This document shows, in pieces, positions 32,884 to 42,070 of a stretch of 64,000 nt of DNA. Positions within the stretch are counted from its first letter, which is position 1; each line of letters starts with the position of its first letter. Origin of the DNA: Phycisphaerales bacterium (GTDB lineage Bacteria > Planctomycetota > Phycisphaerae > UBA1845 > Fen-1342); the NCBI GenBank assembly GCA_016716475.1, contig JADJWG010000001.1:1736001-1800000 (forward strand). The letters are read 5' to 3'. Both the position numbers and the translations under genes were made by a program. The notes under the pieces were generated by a model. It was not told the DNA's origin. It was given only the letters and a program-made list of their open reading frames with translations, and did no database searches.

Positions 32884-33939
32884 CTACGGCGGCCCGCCAG
32901 CACCGCCGGGTTCCGCGAACAGGGATTCATCCTCGGGCAGCCGGCGCGGCGGCGACTTTCCGACGTGTTCGTAGGCCCGTGGCCGGGCCACCCGCCCTCG
33001 CGGAGTGCGAATCACGAAGCCGATCTGCAGGAGGTAGGGTTCGACGACGTCTTCGAGCGTGTCGCGCTCGTGTCCCATGGTCGCAGCAATGGCCTCGATA
33101 CCGGCCGGACCGCCATCGTAATGGTCCATCAGGGCGCGCAGGTACCCGCGATCGAGGTTGTCGAGGCCCTGCCGATCGATCTGCAGGATGTCGAGGGCCG
33201 CATCCACGATGGGCACGGTCAGAGTGCCATCATGCCGAACCTCGGCGTAGTCCCGTACCCGCCGCAGCAGTCGATTCGCAATGCGCGGCGTACCCCGCGA
33301 ACGCCCCGCAAGCCGTTCCAGGGCGGGCTCATCCGTCGGGATACGCAGGAGTGCGGCGCTGCGCGCGAGGATGCGGATGAGTTCCGGTTCGCTGTAAAAA
33401 TCCAGGTGAAAAAGCAATCCGAAGCGGTCGCGCAGTGCGGCCGACAGCATACCGGCCCGCGTGGTGGCGCCGACCAGCGTGAATCGCTTGAGCGCGAAGT
33501 TCACCGTTCGTCCGCCAATGCCGCTTTCGGTCGTGTAGTCGACGCGGAAGTCCTCCAGCGCCGGATACAGAAACTCCTCGACGACCTTGGCGAGTCGGTG
33601 GATTTCGTCGATGAAGAGCACATCCCCCTGATCGAGCTGCGTGAGCAGCATCATCAGGTCCCCCTGCCGCGCGATCGCCGGTCCGCTGGTCACCCGAATC
33701 GTCGCACCCATCTCCTCGGCAATGATGTGGGCGAGCGTGGTCTTACCCAATCCCGGGGGACCGTCGAGCAGCACGTGATCGAGCGGCTCGCCACGTTTGC
33801 GAGCGGCGGCCAGCGAGATGCTGAGCTGTGTACGCACAACCTCCTGGCCGACACATTCTGCGAGGGTACGCGGCCGCAGCGAGGTGAGGAAGCGTTCATC
33901 CTCCGCAGGGCCGCTGGTGAAGAACCGTTCGATCGCCAT
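32884..33939 (-). CDS. ruvB: Holliday junction branch migration DNA helicase RuvB
   Basis: 351 residues, full length. RuvB is the AAA+ motor that drives branch migration with RuvA. The RuvB-type start (RPRTLAECVGQE) is followed by Walker A DGPPGLGKTTLAHIIAEEMG (about 59-78), Walker B VLFIDEIHRL, sensor 1 LVGATTRAGML and the arginine finger region LRDRFGL. The C-terminal winged helix ends QIGFVIRTPRGRVARPRAYEH. No ruvA or ruvC is adjacent. The ATG follows TATCCT by six bases, so the mRNA appears leaderless. Confidence 0.96.
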   Translation of the reverse strand: MAIERFFTSGPAEDERFLTSLRPRTLAECVGQEVVRTQLSISLAAARKRGEPLDHVLLDGPPGLGKTTLAHIIAEEMGATIRVTSGPAIARQGDLMMLLTQLDQGDVLFIDEIHRLAKVVEEFLYPALEDFRVDYTTESGIGGRTVNFALKRFTLVGATTRAGMLSAALRDRFGLLFHLDFYSEPELIRILARSAALLRIPTDEPALERLAGRSRGTPRIANRLLRRVRDYAEVRHDGTLTVPIVDAALDILQIDRQGLDNLDRGYLRALMDHYDGGPAGIEAIAATMGHERDTLEDVVEPYLLQIGFVIRTPRGRVARPRAYEHVGKSPPRRLPEDESLFAEPGGAGGPP

Positions 33940-33945
33940 GGGCGC

Positions 33946-33974
33946 AGGATAGCCGGAGCGGAGGCGCGTGGGAA
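33946..33974 (-). promoter_or_regulatory. ruvB promoter, leaderless arrangement
   Basis: On the minus strand TTCCCA (33969-33974), a 17-base spacer, TATCCT (33946-33951), then six bases and the ruvB ATG. Confidence 0.5.
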
Positions 33975-33993
33975 CGGGAGACGGAGGCCGCAG

Positions 33994-34803
33994 TCAGACG
34001 CGCTGGCCGACCACATCCATGAGACGTGGAAAGTACGTCATCAGCGCGGCGGCCAAGCGGGTCACCCCGCTGGTCCAGACTTCCGGACGAGGGTGCCGAA
34101 GACACCGCACCACGGCGTTCGCGACGGTCTCCGGACGCTGCACCAGCCAGCGCGGCGCATCCCCGTGCGGCGCGGTGTCCGGCGCGGGGGTCATGCGGCC
34201 GTACTGTGCGGCGCGGTTGAAAAAATTCGTTGCGGTTGTGATGGGGTGAACCGAGGCGACCTCGATCCGCTGCGACCGCAGCTCCATCCGCATGGCCCGG
34301 CAGAAGTGGTGCTGCGCGGCCTTCGTCGCCGAATAAGCGGCGAAGTTCCGCAACGTGAGCCGGGCAACCGCACTGCTGCATTGAAGAAGGTGTCCCGGCC
34401 GCCCCGCCTGGATCAACCGGCGCGCCGCCGTGCAGACCAGGTGCGTCGCCGCGAAGAAATTCACTTCGAAAATCTGCCGCAGTTCGGCGTCCGTCAATTC
34501 GTGTGAGGCCTTCTTGAATCCGTAACCAGCGTTCGCGAACACCACGTCGAAGTGCCCGAATTCACGTTCCGCCGTGTCGAGCAGTCGCTCGTTCAGTCCC
34601 GCTTCGGTGACGTCCCCGGTGAGACTCGTGACCCGGCGGCCGAAGCGGCGCACCTCGGCGGCGACCTGTTCCAAGCGGTCCGTCTGGCGCCCGTGGAGTA
34701 CGCAGTCCATGCCCGCGCGGGCGCAGGCCACGGCGGTGGCCGCACCGATACCGCTACTGGCGCCGGTGATCACGATGACCTGATCGCGAAGCTCGCGTGC
34801 CAT
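33994..34803 (-). CDS. Short-chain dehydrogenase/reductase
   Basis: 269 residues of the classical SDR type. The nucleotide motif is VITGASSGIGAATAVACARA (about 11-30), with an NAG-type FANAGYG, a catalytic Ser in CSSAV and YSATK (Tyr-x-x-x-Lys). An Arg in the first fold (HGRQTDRL) suggests NADP preference. The C-terminal 60 residues contain a hydrophobic end (LAAALMTYFPRLMDVVG) that may associate with the membrane. Substrate unknown. The ATG follows TAGACT by six bases. Confidence 0.86.
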   Translation of the reverse strand: MARELRDQVIVITGASSGIGAATAVACARAGMDCVLHGRQTDRLEQVAAEVRRFGRRVTSLTGDVTEAGLNERLLDTAEREFGHFDVVFANAGYGFKKASHELTDAELRQIFEVNFFAATHLVCTAARRLIQAGRPGHLLQCSSAVARLTLRNFAAYSATKAAQHHFCRAMRMELRSQRIEVASVHPITTATNFFNRAAQYGRMTPAPDTAPHGDAPRWLVQRPETVANAVVRCLRHPRPEVWTSGVTRLAAALMTYFPRLMDVVGQRV

Positions 34804-34809
34804 GGCGGG

Positions 34810-34838
34810 AGTCTAGGGACCGGCATACCCCCGCACAA
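34810..34838 (-). promoter_or_regulatory. SDR promoter, leaderless arrangement
   Basis: On the minus strand TTGTGC (34833-34838), a 17-base spacer, TAGACT (34810-34815), then six bases and the ATG. The promoter lies inside the last codons of the upstream glycosyltransferase gene. Confidence 0.5.
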
Positions 34839-36496
34839 GCGCGCCACCATGAGCCGACGGTGATTCGATTCGCCGATACAGGTAGTAGGTGCCGAATCTC
34901 GGCAGTTCCTCGGCCAGGGTGTAATGCGTCTCGATCCACGGGAAGATCGTGAACTCTGACGGCGGCAGGGCGATGCCCATCATCCGGTTGCGCTCGGCGT
35001 TGCTCAGCACGATCAGGGCCGGCGGATGGGCACGCAGCGTGGCCTCGATCTCGGCGACGATGTGCTGCGCCCCAGCGCCCACCTGTCCGACCTTCTCGGT
35101 CGTGAAATAGCGACTGGCATTCACGCGTTTCGCGGTCAGGTAGGCCCCCGGCAGGAAGCCCCAGATCTGGACGCGCTCATCCGGGCGGGTATGACGCGCC
35201 ACGGCCGCGCCCACGTACTCCCATTCGGCCACTTCCCGCTGCTCGACGCGTTCCATCCAGACCCGCGCCGTATCGGTGTACTGCCACCACAACGCGCCAT
35301 AGGAGAAGTAGCCCAGGATCACGAACGCCACCGCCACCCACGCGCGCTGCTGCAGGCGTGTCAGCAGACTGACTTCTGTGCGCAGAACGTTGATGAGATA
35401 GCCGGCCACCAGGAGCAGGGGCGGGAACCACGGTACGAGGTAGTGCCGGAAGCCGTGCGGACTGAGAAGTGCGCCGTAGAATGCGACCACACCCCACAGG
35501 AAGAACAGCAGAAAGTACCGCGGACACACTGGGCGCTGGGCCCGCAGCGGGGTCTCGATTTCCGGCGGGCGATGTTGCGGGGCGCGCCACCAGAGGAACG
35601 CATGCAGGGTTGCCGCGGCCGCCATCAGCAGTGGCGCCAGCAGCACGTCGTCGATCTGGCTGCGCAGCAGCGCCAGGTTGACGAAGTTGTACGGAAAGCG
35701 GCTGTCGCCCGTGGCAAAGTACGCGCGGTTGAAGCCGAAGGTTGCGTAGAGCGCTTCCCCCAGTGCTCCCTGCGCCGCCAGCACACCCGCCGCCACGGCC
35801 ACCGTCGTCACGGCGCCAGCCACCAGCAGCAGTCCGCGCCGCACGCCGGCCAGCAGACCCAGTTCCCGCGTCCCCATCAGGATGAGCAGGTGCAGCCCCA
35901 TACAGCCCCACGCCGCGAGCCCCACCTGCTTGAAAAGGAAGCCGAGCCCCGCCGCGAGCCCCGCCGCGTACCACTTCCACCAGCGATCCTGTGCCCAGCC
36001 GCGCAGATAGAACGCCAGGGCGACCAGCTCGCAGGCGACGACGAAGACTTCGGTGCGGTTCGTACCTCCGGTATAGCGCACGTGCGTAATGAAGAACGAG
36101 GCCAGGACCGTTGCGAGCGCCGCCGCCCCGGTGGTAGACCGAGGCGGCCACCACGAAGAACGCCGCCAGACTCACGAGCAGCGCGAGCGTGCACATGGCC
36201 GTGACGCCCAGGTAGTGCCCGCCGCTGAGCCACATGCCCAGCGCATTGATCCAGTAGATCCCTGGCGGCTTGTTGTCCCACACGTCGAGGTACACGGTCG
36301 CGCCGTTCGCGATCCGCCAGCCGAAGTACGCGAACATCTGGTCGTCGACTACGTCCGTGCGCCAGAAGGCGACGAATTGCGACATCGCGATTAGCGGCAA
36401 CGCGATCATCGCCATCACGAGCAGGAGATCACTCAGCGGGCGCGCGCGGCCGGCGGGCGGGGAGAAAGAATCAACGGCGGGTGTCGAGCGGCTCAT
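34813..36496 (-). CDS. GT39-like membrane glycosyltransferase, with one frameshift
   Basis: A polytopic GT-C type enzyme that would use a lipid-linked sugar donor. The N-terminal part starts MSRSTPAVDS and contains the first-loop acidic region VDDQMFAYFGWRIANG and the family motif DNKPPGIYWI; it reads in one frame to about 36125. From there the second frame continues (LATVLASFFITHVRYTGGTN...) with many membrane segments to the stop at 34813. The two parts abut without loss of sequence, so one base was gained or lost at about 36115-36135 in a GGCGGCGGCGCT stretch. Intact, it would have about 560 residues. Either a recent pseudogene or a consensus error. Confidence 0.75.
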
Positions 36497-36731
36497 ACCG
36501 GCCACAGCTTACCAGCGGGCGCTGTCGCCGGTAAATGTCCGCCGCCGGCTCCCTGGGTCCACGCGGCCCGCCCGGGATCGAACACAGCCCATCTCTCGCG
36601 ACGGCTGGGATACGAATTGGGGTCGGGGTATGATTCCCGTAAACTGCGGGGAATTCAGGTTCCTGCATCACTTTCAATGGCATCGAATCCGAGATCTGGG
36701 CCAAGGGCTGCGCGCCGTCACCACCTTGGTG

Positions 36732-36875
36732 CTAACCCATGCGCTCCAGCATTCGCACGAGACGAAGCAACCAGAGTGTAAGCCCGTACACTACGCAAGT
36801 TGCAGTCGCGGCGAGCGCCAGCGCGGGCCAGAAATCGAACTGCCTGAGAAACCACGTCAGTGCGGTTCCGGCCGC
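36732..36875 (-). CDS. Possible small membrane protein without clear start
   Basis: Directly after the lipoprotein stop, another frame encodes about 47 residues with a convincing membrane segment (FWPALALAATATCVVYGLTL) and a basic/amphipathic end (WLLRLVRMLERMG). No ATG, GTG or TTG precedes the segment in frame before an upstream stop at about 36905. It may use an unusual start, be displaced by an indel, or not be translated. Confidence 0.25.
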   Translation of the reverse strand, partial: AAGTALTWFLRQFDFWPALALAATATCVVYGLTLWLLRLVRMLERMG

Positions 36876-36879
36876 GGGG

Positions 36880-37401
36880 CTATTGGAGGAGCTGCGCGGA
36901 ACCGACGACCTTCATGCCGTCCGGCTTCTCAATTTCGATCCACCACCGCGCGTTCTCGGGTAAGGGGTCCGGGGCGAGGGTATGCACGTCGTAGTCATCG
37001 TGTGACGGGGCGTACTCCGCCTTCCCGACACGTGACACGGTGCGATCTTCGGTGCCGATCCACGCGCGGACGACGGTCGCGCCGTTGTCGTTGTAGGGGA
37101 GCTTAACAACGAGGTGACCTTCCTTGCCGGCTTCGACTTTGCCGTGGCCCTGGGCCAGTTCAACGCGCAGGTCGCCGATCGTCACGGTGCCAAGCCAGAC
37201 CTCGTCGTGGTCGTGGTCGTGATTCTCGCTCAACTCGCCGGCATGTTCTTGGCCGTGCTCGTCGCCGGTGGCCATGTCCGTATCGTGAGCGGTGTGCGCC
37301 GTGCCGGCGGGCTTCACAGTGCCTTGCTCAGGGGAGCGCTCGCAGGCAGTGACGAAAGACAGACCGACCAGCACCGCAAGTGTCGTGAATACCAGTCGCA
37401 T
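36880..37401 (-). CDS. Histidine/aspartate-rich lipoprotein at end of efflux operon
   Basis: 173 residues. The signal peptide ends in a lipobox (LSFVTACER). The next 50 residues are rich in His, Asp and Glu (HTAHDTDMATGDEHGQEHAG, NHDHDHDE), a likely metal-binding tail. A beta-rich domain of about 105 residues follows (VWLGTVTIGDLRVELAQGHG to KVVGSAQLLQ). It lies 23 bases after the RND pump gene, so it is probably co-transcribed and may bind or hand over the metal in the periplasm. Family not recognised. Confidence 0.7.
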   Translation of the reverse strand: MRLVFTTLAVLVGLSFVTACERSPEQGTVKPAGTAHTAHDTDMATGDEHGQEHAGELSENHDHDHDEVWLGTVTIGDLRVELAQGHGKVEAGKEGHLVVKLPYNDNGATVVRAWIGTEDRTVSRVGKAEYAPSHDDYDVHTLAPDPLPENARWWIEIEKPDGMKVVGSAQLLQ

Positions 37402-37424
37402 GAATGGGTCTCCGATTCAAGTCA

Positions 37425-40400
37425 TCAGGGGGTGGTCGGCGCGGTTGCTCGGCCGACCGTTTCAGTTGCGCGCGCACCGCCCGGTGCGGCTACGCGATGG
37501 ATGGCCGCGTACCCGGCGGGTACGACGACCAGGTTCAGAAAAGTTGACGAGAGCAGGCCGCCGAGAATGACGACCGAGAGCGGGGCCAGGATCTCATTGC
37601 CGGGCTTGTCGCCCTTGAGGACGATCGGGACCAGCGCGAGTGCCGCCGTCAGCGCCGTCATCAGAATCGGCACCAGCCGTTCCTGCGAGCCGCGGATGAT
37701 CGCCTCGTACGGCGTAGCACCTTCCTGTTCCACCAGGTGCTTGTAGTGGTTGACCAGCAGGATGCCGTTGCGCACGGCGATGCCGAACAGCGTGATGAAG
37801 CCGACGAGACTGGCGATCGAGATGACCGGCGCGGTGTAGTGACCGCTGCCGAACAAGGCCAGCGTGTTGCCGAGCACATCGGGAGACTCGCGCACAAAAA
37901 TCGCCAGAATGCCGCCGATCAGTGCCAGCGGCAGGTTGACCAGCACCAGCAGGGCGACTGGGAACGAGCCGATGGCCAGGTTCAGCAGAATCAGCATCAC
38001 CACGGCCACGAGTCCTCCGAAGAGCCAGATCGTTCGGCTGGCCGACTGCTGGGCCTCGAACTGTCCGCCGTATTTGACCGTGTAGCCGTGCTGCTGGACG
38101 AGCGGATCGACCTGCTGCTGCACCTGCTGGATAAGATGTCCGAGGTTATACCCTTCGGCCACGTTCAGGGAGACGACCGCTTTGCGCTGGGCGTTCTCCC
38201 GGGCGATAAGGTTGGAAGTCATCTCGGGGCCGATGTCGGCCACTTCTTCGAGGCGGACGAAGGCACCGCCGCGACCACGCAGTACGATGTTCCGCAGAGC
38301 GCGCACACTGTCGCGTTCATGCTCCGCCAGCCGGACGGTAAGGGCGTAACGACGGATACCTTCGTGGACTTCAGCCACTTCCACCCCGAAGATTGCACTG
38401 CGCACCTGAGCGGCCGCCGACGCGGGTGTCAGCCCGTAGGCGGCGAGTTCGCGCGGGCGATACTCGACCGGCAGCGACTGGATCAGCACCTCCCGGTTCG
38501 CGGCGACATCGCGTGCGCCCGGCAGCGGCTTGAGCGCGGCCGCGATCTCTCTGGCGATCGCGCGGAGCTTATCGAGGTCATCGCCGTACACGTTGATTGC
38601 GATGGCTGCAGGTGTACCCGACAGGATGTGACTCAGCCGGTGCTCGATCGGCTGACCTACATTGGTTGTGATGCCGGGAATCCGTGCGAGCACCGCGGTG
38701 ATTCTGGCCTGCACATCTTCCTTCTCGTAGCCGGGTTGGATGGTGACTTCGATTTCCGAGTTGCTCACCGGCTCCGCGTGCTCGTCGCGCTCCGCCCGAC
38801 CGGTACGGCGGGTCACGCTACGGACGCCCTCGATCTCCATCAATTGACGCTCGACGGATCGAGCCAGGCGATTGCTGGCGGACAGTGAAGTCCCCGGCGG
38901 ACCCATCAGATACAAGGTGAAAGTGCCCTCGTTGAACGCCGGCAGGAACGAGGTGCCGAATGTCGAGCCGAGCCAAAGCGTGCTGATGGTCACGGCCGCC
39001 GCGCCGCCGAGGACCACCCCGCGCCGTCGCAATGCGATCCGCACGGTCGGCTCGTACGCGGCCTTCAGCCAGCGCACGAGGAAGCCGTCCTGTGATTCCC
39101 GCTGGCTCGGCCTGGCGTGCAGCAGATAGCGGCACATGGCCGGTGTAATCGTGAGTGCCACCAGCAGTGATGCCAGGATCGATACGACGAATGCGACCCC
39201 GAGGGGTCGGAAAAAGCGGCCCTCGATCCCCTCGAGAAACATCAGCGGCAGAAACACCAGCGCGATGATGATCGTGGCGAACACCATGGCAGGCCGAATC
39301 TCGTTGCTGGCCTCGAAGATGACTTTCAGCTTGGAGCGCCGCGCGTGTTCGGGTTGCGCGGCATTCAGCTTCAAGCGGCGAAAGACGTTCTCCACGTCGA
39401 TGATGGCATCATCGACCAGACTGCCGATCGCGACGGCGAAGCCGCCCAGTGTCATGACGTTGATGGTCATGCCCAGGCCGTTGAGCGTGAGTAGACCCAC
39501 GGCCAACGACAGCGGAATCGCGGTCAGCGTAATGATCGTTGAACGGACATTCAGCAGGAACAGGATGAGAATGACCGTCACAATGAGACCGGCGTCACGC
39601 AACGCATGCACGACGTTGTTCACTGAGAGTCTGATGAAGTCGGCCTGGCGGAATATCTGCCGATTGACCCGGATCCCCGCGGGCAGGCTGGGTTGTAGCG
39701 CGTCGAGCATCGCATCCACGCGCTCGGTGACCTTCAAGGTATTGGTGCCGGGCGTCTTCTGCACCGTCATGACGACTGCCGGCCGGCCGGCATCCGCGCC
39801 CGCACCACGCTTCAGCGCAGGTCCCAGCCGTACTTCCGCGATTTGACCGATCGTGACCGGCGCACCGTTTTGATACTTGATCACCGTCCCCGCGATGTCA
39901 GCAACGCTGCGGACACGTCCGCTCTGGCGGATCGGCATCTCCAGCGAGTCGACATCCGCGAGGTAGCCGGCGCTCAGCGTGCTGTGCGACTCGCGCGCGG
40001 CATCCGTGACGTCGGCGATCGTCAGGTCATACAGCCGCAGTTTTTCCTGCTCGACGAGCACCTGGTACTCCGGCAACTCGCCGCCCATGACCGTGACTTG
40101 CGCGATGCCCGGGATCGCCAGCAACTTGTTGCGCAGGTCGAACTCGGCGTAGGCCCGCAGTTCAAGGTCGCTGACGTTTCCCTCGGGCGCCGACACGGCC
40201 AGCAACATGATTTCGCCGGTGATGGAGGTTATTGGTGTCATCTCGGCGTGTGCGCTGGGCGGCAGGTCCTCCCGCGCCGCGTCCAAACGCTCGGAGACCA
40301 GTTGCCGGGCGCGGTAGATTTCCGTGCCCCATTCAAACTCGACATAGGCGATCGACAGCCCGATCGCGCTGGACGAACGCACGCGGCGTACGCCGGGAAT

Positions 40401-40625
40401 GCCGTTGACGGCGGTCTCGATGCGGAAAGTGACGTACTGCTCTACTTCATCTGCTGCGAGGCCGGGCGCTTCGGTCATGACCACGACGGTGGGCGCATTC
40501 AGCTCGGGGAATACATCGACCGGCGTCTGCGGCAACTGATAGGCGGCCAACACGAGCAACATGGCACCGAGCGACAACACCAGTAAAGCGTGGTCAATCG
40601 AGAAGCTGATCAGCTTCTTCAGCAT
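37425..40625 (-). CDS. CusA/CzcA-family heavy-metal RND efflux pump
   Basis: 1066 residues, full length. It is the proton-driven inner-membrane pump of a tripartite system that moves metal ions to the outside. It has an N-terminal membrane helix, two large periplasmic loops and the TM4 charged motif LVDDAIIDVENVFRRLK of the heavy-metal RND group. It also has a central FGTSFLPAFNEGTFTL segment and a second half with GIAVRNGILLVNHYKHL. The motif variant does not tell copper/silver from zinc/cobalt/cadmium pumps. It lies 17 bases after the membrane fusion protein gene. Confidence 0.92.
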   Translation of the reverse strand: MLKKLISFSIDHALLVLSLGAMLLVLAAYQLPQTPVDVFPELNAPTVVVMTEAPGLAADEVEQYVTFRIETAVNGIPGVRRVRSSSAIGLSIAYVEFEWGTEIYRARQLVSERLDAAREDLPPSAHAEMTPITSITGEIMLLAVSAPEGNVSDLELRAYAEFDLRNKLLAIPGIAQVTVMGGELPEYQVLVEQEKLRLYDLTIADVTDAARESHSTLSAGYLADVDSLEMPIRQSGRVRSVADIAGTVIKYQNGAPVTIGQIAEVRLGPALKRGAGADAGRPAVVMTVQKTPGTNTLKVTERVDAMLDALQPSLPAGIRVNRQIFRQADFIRLSVNNVVHALRDAGLIVTVILILFLLNVRSTIITLTAIPLSLAVGLLTLNGLGMTINVMTLGGFAVAIGSLVDDAIIDVENVFRRLKLNAAQPEHARRSKLKVIFEASNEIRPAMVFATIIIALVFLPLMFLEGIEGRFFRPLGVAFVVSILASLLVALTITPAMCRYLLHARPSQRESQDGFLVRWLKAAYEPTVRIALRRRGVVLGGAAAVTISTLWLGSTFGTSFLPAFNEGTFTLYLMGPPGTSLSASNRLARSVERQLMEIEGVRSVTRRTGRAERDEHAEPVSNSEIEVTIQPGYEKEDVQARITAVLARIPGITTNVGQPIEHRLSHILSGTPAAIAINVYGDDLDKLRAIAREIAAALKPLPGARDVAANREVLIQSLPVEYRPRELAAYGLTPASAAAQVRSAIFGVEVAEVHEGIRRYALTVRLAEHERDSVRALRNIVLRGRGGAFVRLEEVADIGPEMTSNLIARENAQRKAVVSLNVAEGYNLGHLIQQVQQQVDPLVQQHGYTVKYGGQFEAQQSASRTIWLFGGLVAVVMLILLNLAIGSFPVALLVLVNLPLALIGGILAIFVRESPDVLGNTLALFGSGHYTAPVISIASLVGFITLFGIAVRNGILLVNHYKHLVEQEGATPYEAIIRGSQERLVPILMTALTAALALVPIVLKGDKPGNEILAPLSVVILGGLLSSTFLNLVVVPAGYAAIHRVAAPGGARATETVGRATAPTTP

Positions 40626-40642
40626 GTCCAGCCCCTCCTTTG

Positions 40643-42070
40643 CTAGTGATTTTCGCCATGGAACGTGCCGTCCGCGTGGAAGTGGCCGCCTTTCAGGGTG
40701 GCCCCACTCTGAGTCGTTGCCAGTTTCAGCTCATACGCGCCATCGAGCACGACCTCGTCACCGCGCATCAGGCCACTGTGGATCACAACCCAGCGGCCGT
40801 CATCCACACCCATGTCCGCCTCGACGCGGATTGCCTGGTTGGGGTTCTGGGGATCGCGGCGGAAGAACACATGCGTGATCCCGTCCTTCACGATCGCCGA
40901 ACGTGGAATCGCCAGTGCCTTTCCGCCGGAGCTCTCGGCCATGACCTCCAGGAAAGCCGACACGCCCGGCCGCATCCAGGGACGCAGCTCCGCCGGGCGG
41001 GCGATGAGCGTGAAGGTGCGGTTATCCGGGTTGGCCTCCAGGCCAAGTTGCAGGTCGGCCGTCACGCTGTCATTGATTCGCAGGTCCGGCATGCGCGGTG
41101 GCGTGATCTGGGCGCTGCCGCCGTTGATGAGCTTCGGTAAATCCGCCTGGAGGCCCAGGGCTCGGAAGCGCAGCCGAGCGGGTTGCACGGTGGTGAGTAC
41201 CAGCGCACGCGGATCGGCCCAGGCGCCGTTGGTCAGCGCCAGCAGCTCCACCACGCCGACGTCCTCGGCCCGCACCGCCACGCGACGGATGCCACGCCAA
41301 ATCGGGTGCCCCTGCGGCGATTGGGGATCGATCTCCGTCAGCGTCTCGACGGGCAGCGCGAGCAGGGAGCTCGCATTGGCCAACGATAAATCGAGCCGCT
41401 CCTGCTGTGCATTGAGTTCTGTGCGGTTCTGCGCGGCGCGCAGCTTCAGCTCGGCGGTTTTCTCCAGGGCCTCCGCCAGCGCCGCCCGCGTAGCCGCCAG
41501 CGTGGCGCGGGCCTGGGCGAAGTCCTCGTCGGTCACCACGCCGGTTGCGCGGCTCGCTTCGAGCTGCGTGACGCGCTCGGTCCATATGGCCACTGACTGC
41601 TCAAGCTCGGCGTGATGCTGCTGGTGTGCGGTGAGCAACGGGCCCATGGCGTCGGCGGTTGCGCGCGCCTGCTCCAACTGCAGTTCAGTCTCATTGAGCC
41701 GCTGCTGCAACTCCCGCCAATCCGGCGAGTCGAGCGTGTAAATCGCCTGCCCGGGCTCCACCTCCTCGTATTGTGCGACATGCAGCTCGATCCGGCCGCT
41801 CGCCATGGTGCGGTACTCACGCCGCGCCTCGGGCGACAGTTCGAAACTGCCCGGCACCCGGATGGTGCGGGCGACATCCCGCACTTCGACCGGGGCGAAG
41901 GTGATGCCCAGGTTGCTGCGCACGGTCGGAGGAATCTCCACGCGGTTGGTCGAAGCCGTCGGGCTATCCGCTGCGGCGCGGGCATGTTCCGGATCGGCGT
42001 CGGGTGAATTGCGGCAGCCACCCAGTGGGAACGCAGTGATGAGTAACGAGAGCAGTAGGATGCGGCTCAT
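40643..42070 (-). CDS. RND efflux membrane fusion protein (CusB/CzcB type)
   Basis: 475 residues. A lipoprotein-type signal (LLSLLITAFPLGGCRN) is followed by the beta-barrel/lipoyl halves (VRVPGSFELSPEARREYRTM-like segment; GRIELHVAQYEEVEPGQAIY) that flank a long alpha hairpin (about 120-240), and then a C-terminal membrane-proximal domain. The C-terminus is His-rich (GGHFHADGTFHGENH), consistent with metal binding. GAGGAG precedes the ATG at 42070, which overlaps the stop of the outer-membrane factor gene by four bases. Confidence 0.88.
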   Translation of the reverse strand: MSRILLLSLLITAFPLGGCRNSPDADPEHARAAADSPTASTNRVEIPPTVRSNLGITFAPVEVRDVARTIRVPGSFELSPEARREYRTMASGRIELHVAQYEEVEPGQAIYTLDSPDWRELQQRLNETELQLEQARATADAMGPLLTAHQQHHAELEQSVAIWTERVTQLEASRATGVVTDEDFAQARATLAATRAALAEALEKTAELKLRAAQNRTELNAQQERLDLSLANASSLLALPVETLTEIDPQSPQGHPIWRGIRRVAVRAEDVGVVELLALTNGAWADPRALVLTTVQPARLRFRALGLQADLPKLINGGSAQITPPRMPDLRINDSVTADLQLGLEANPDNRTFTLIARPAELRPWMRPGVSAFLEVMAESSGGKALAIPRSAIVKDGITHVFFRRDPQNPNQAIRVEADMGVDDGRWVVIHSGLMRGDEVVLDGAYELKLATTQSGATLKGGHFHADGTFHGENH

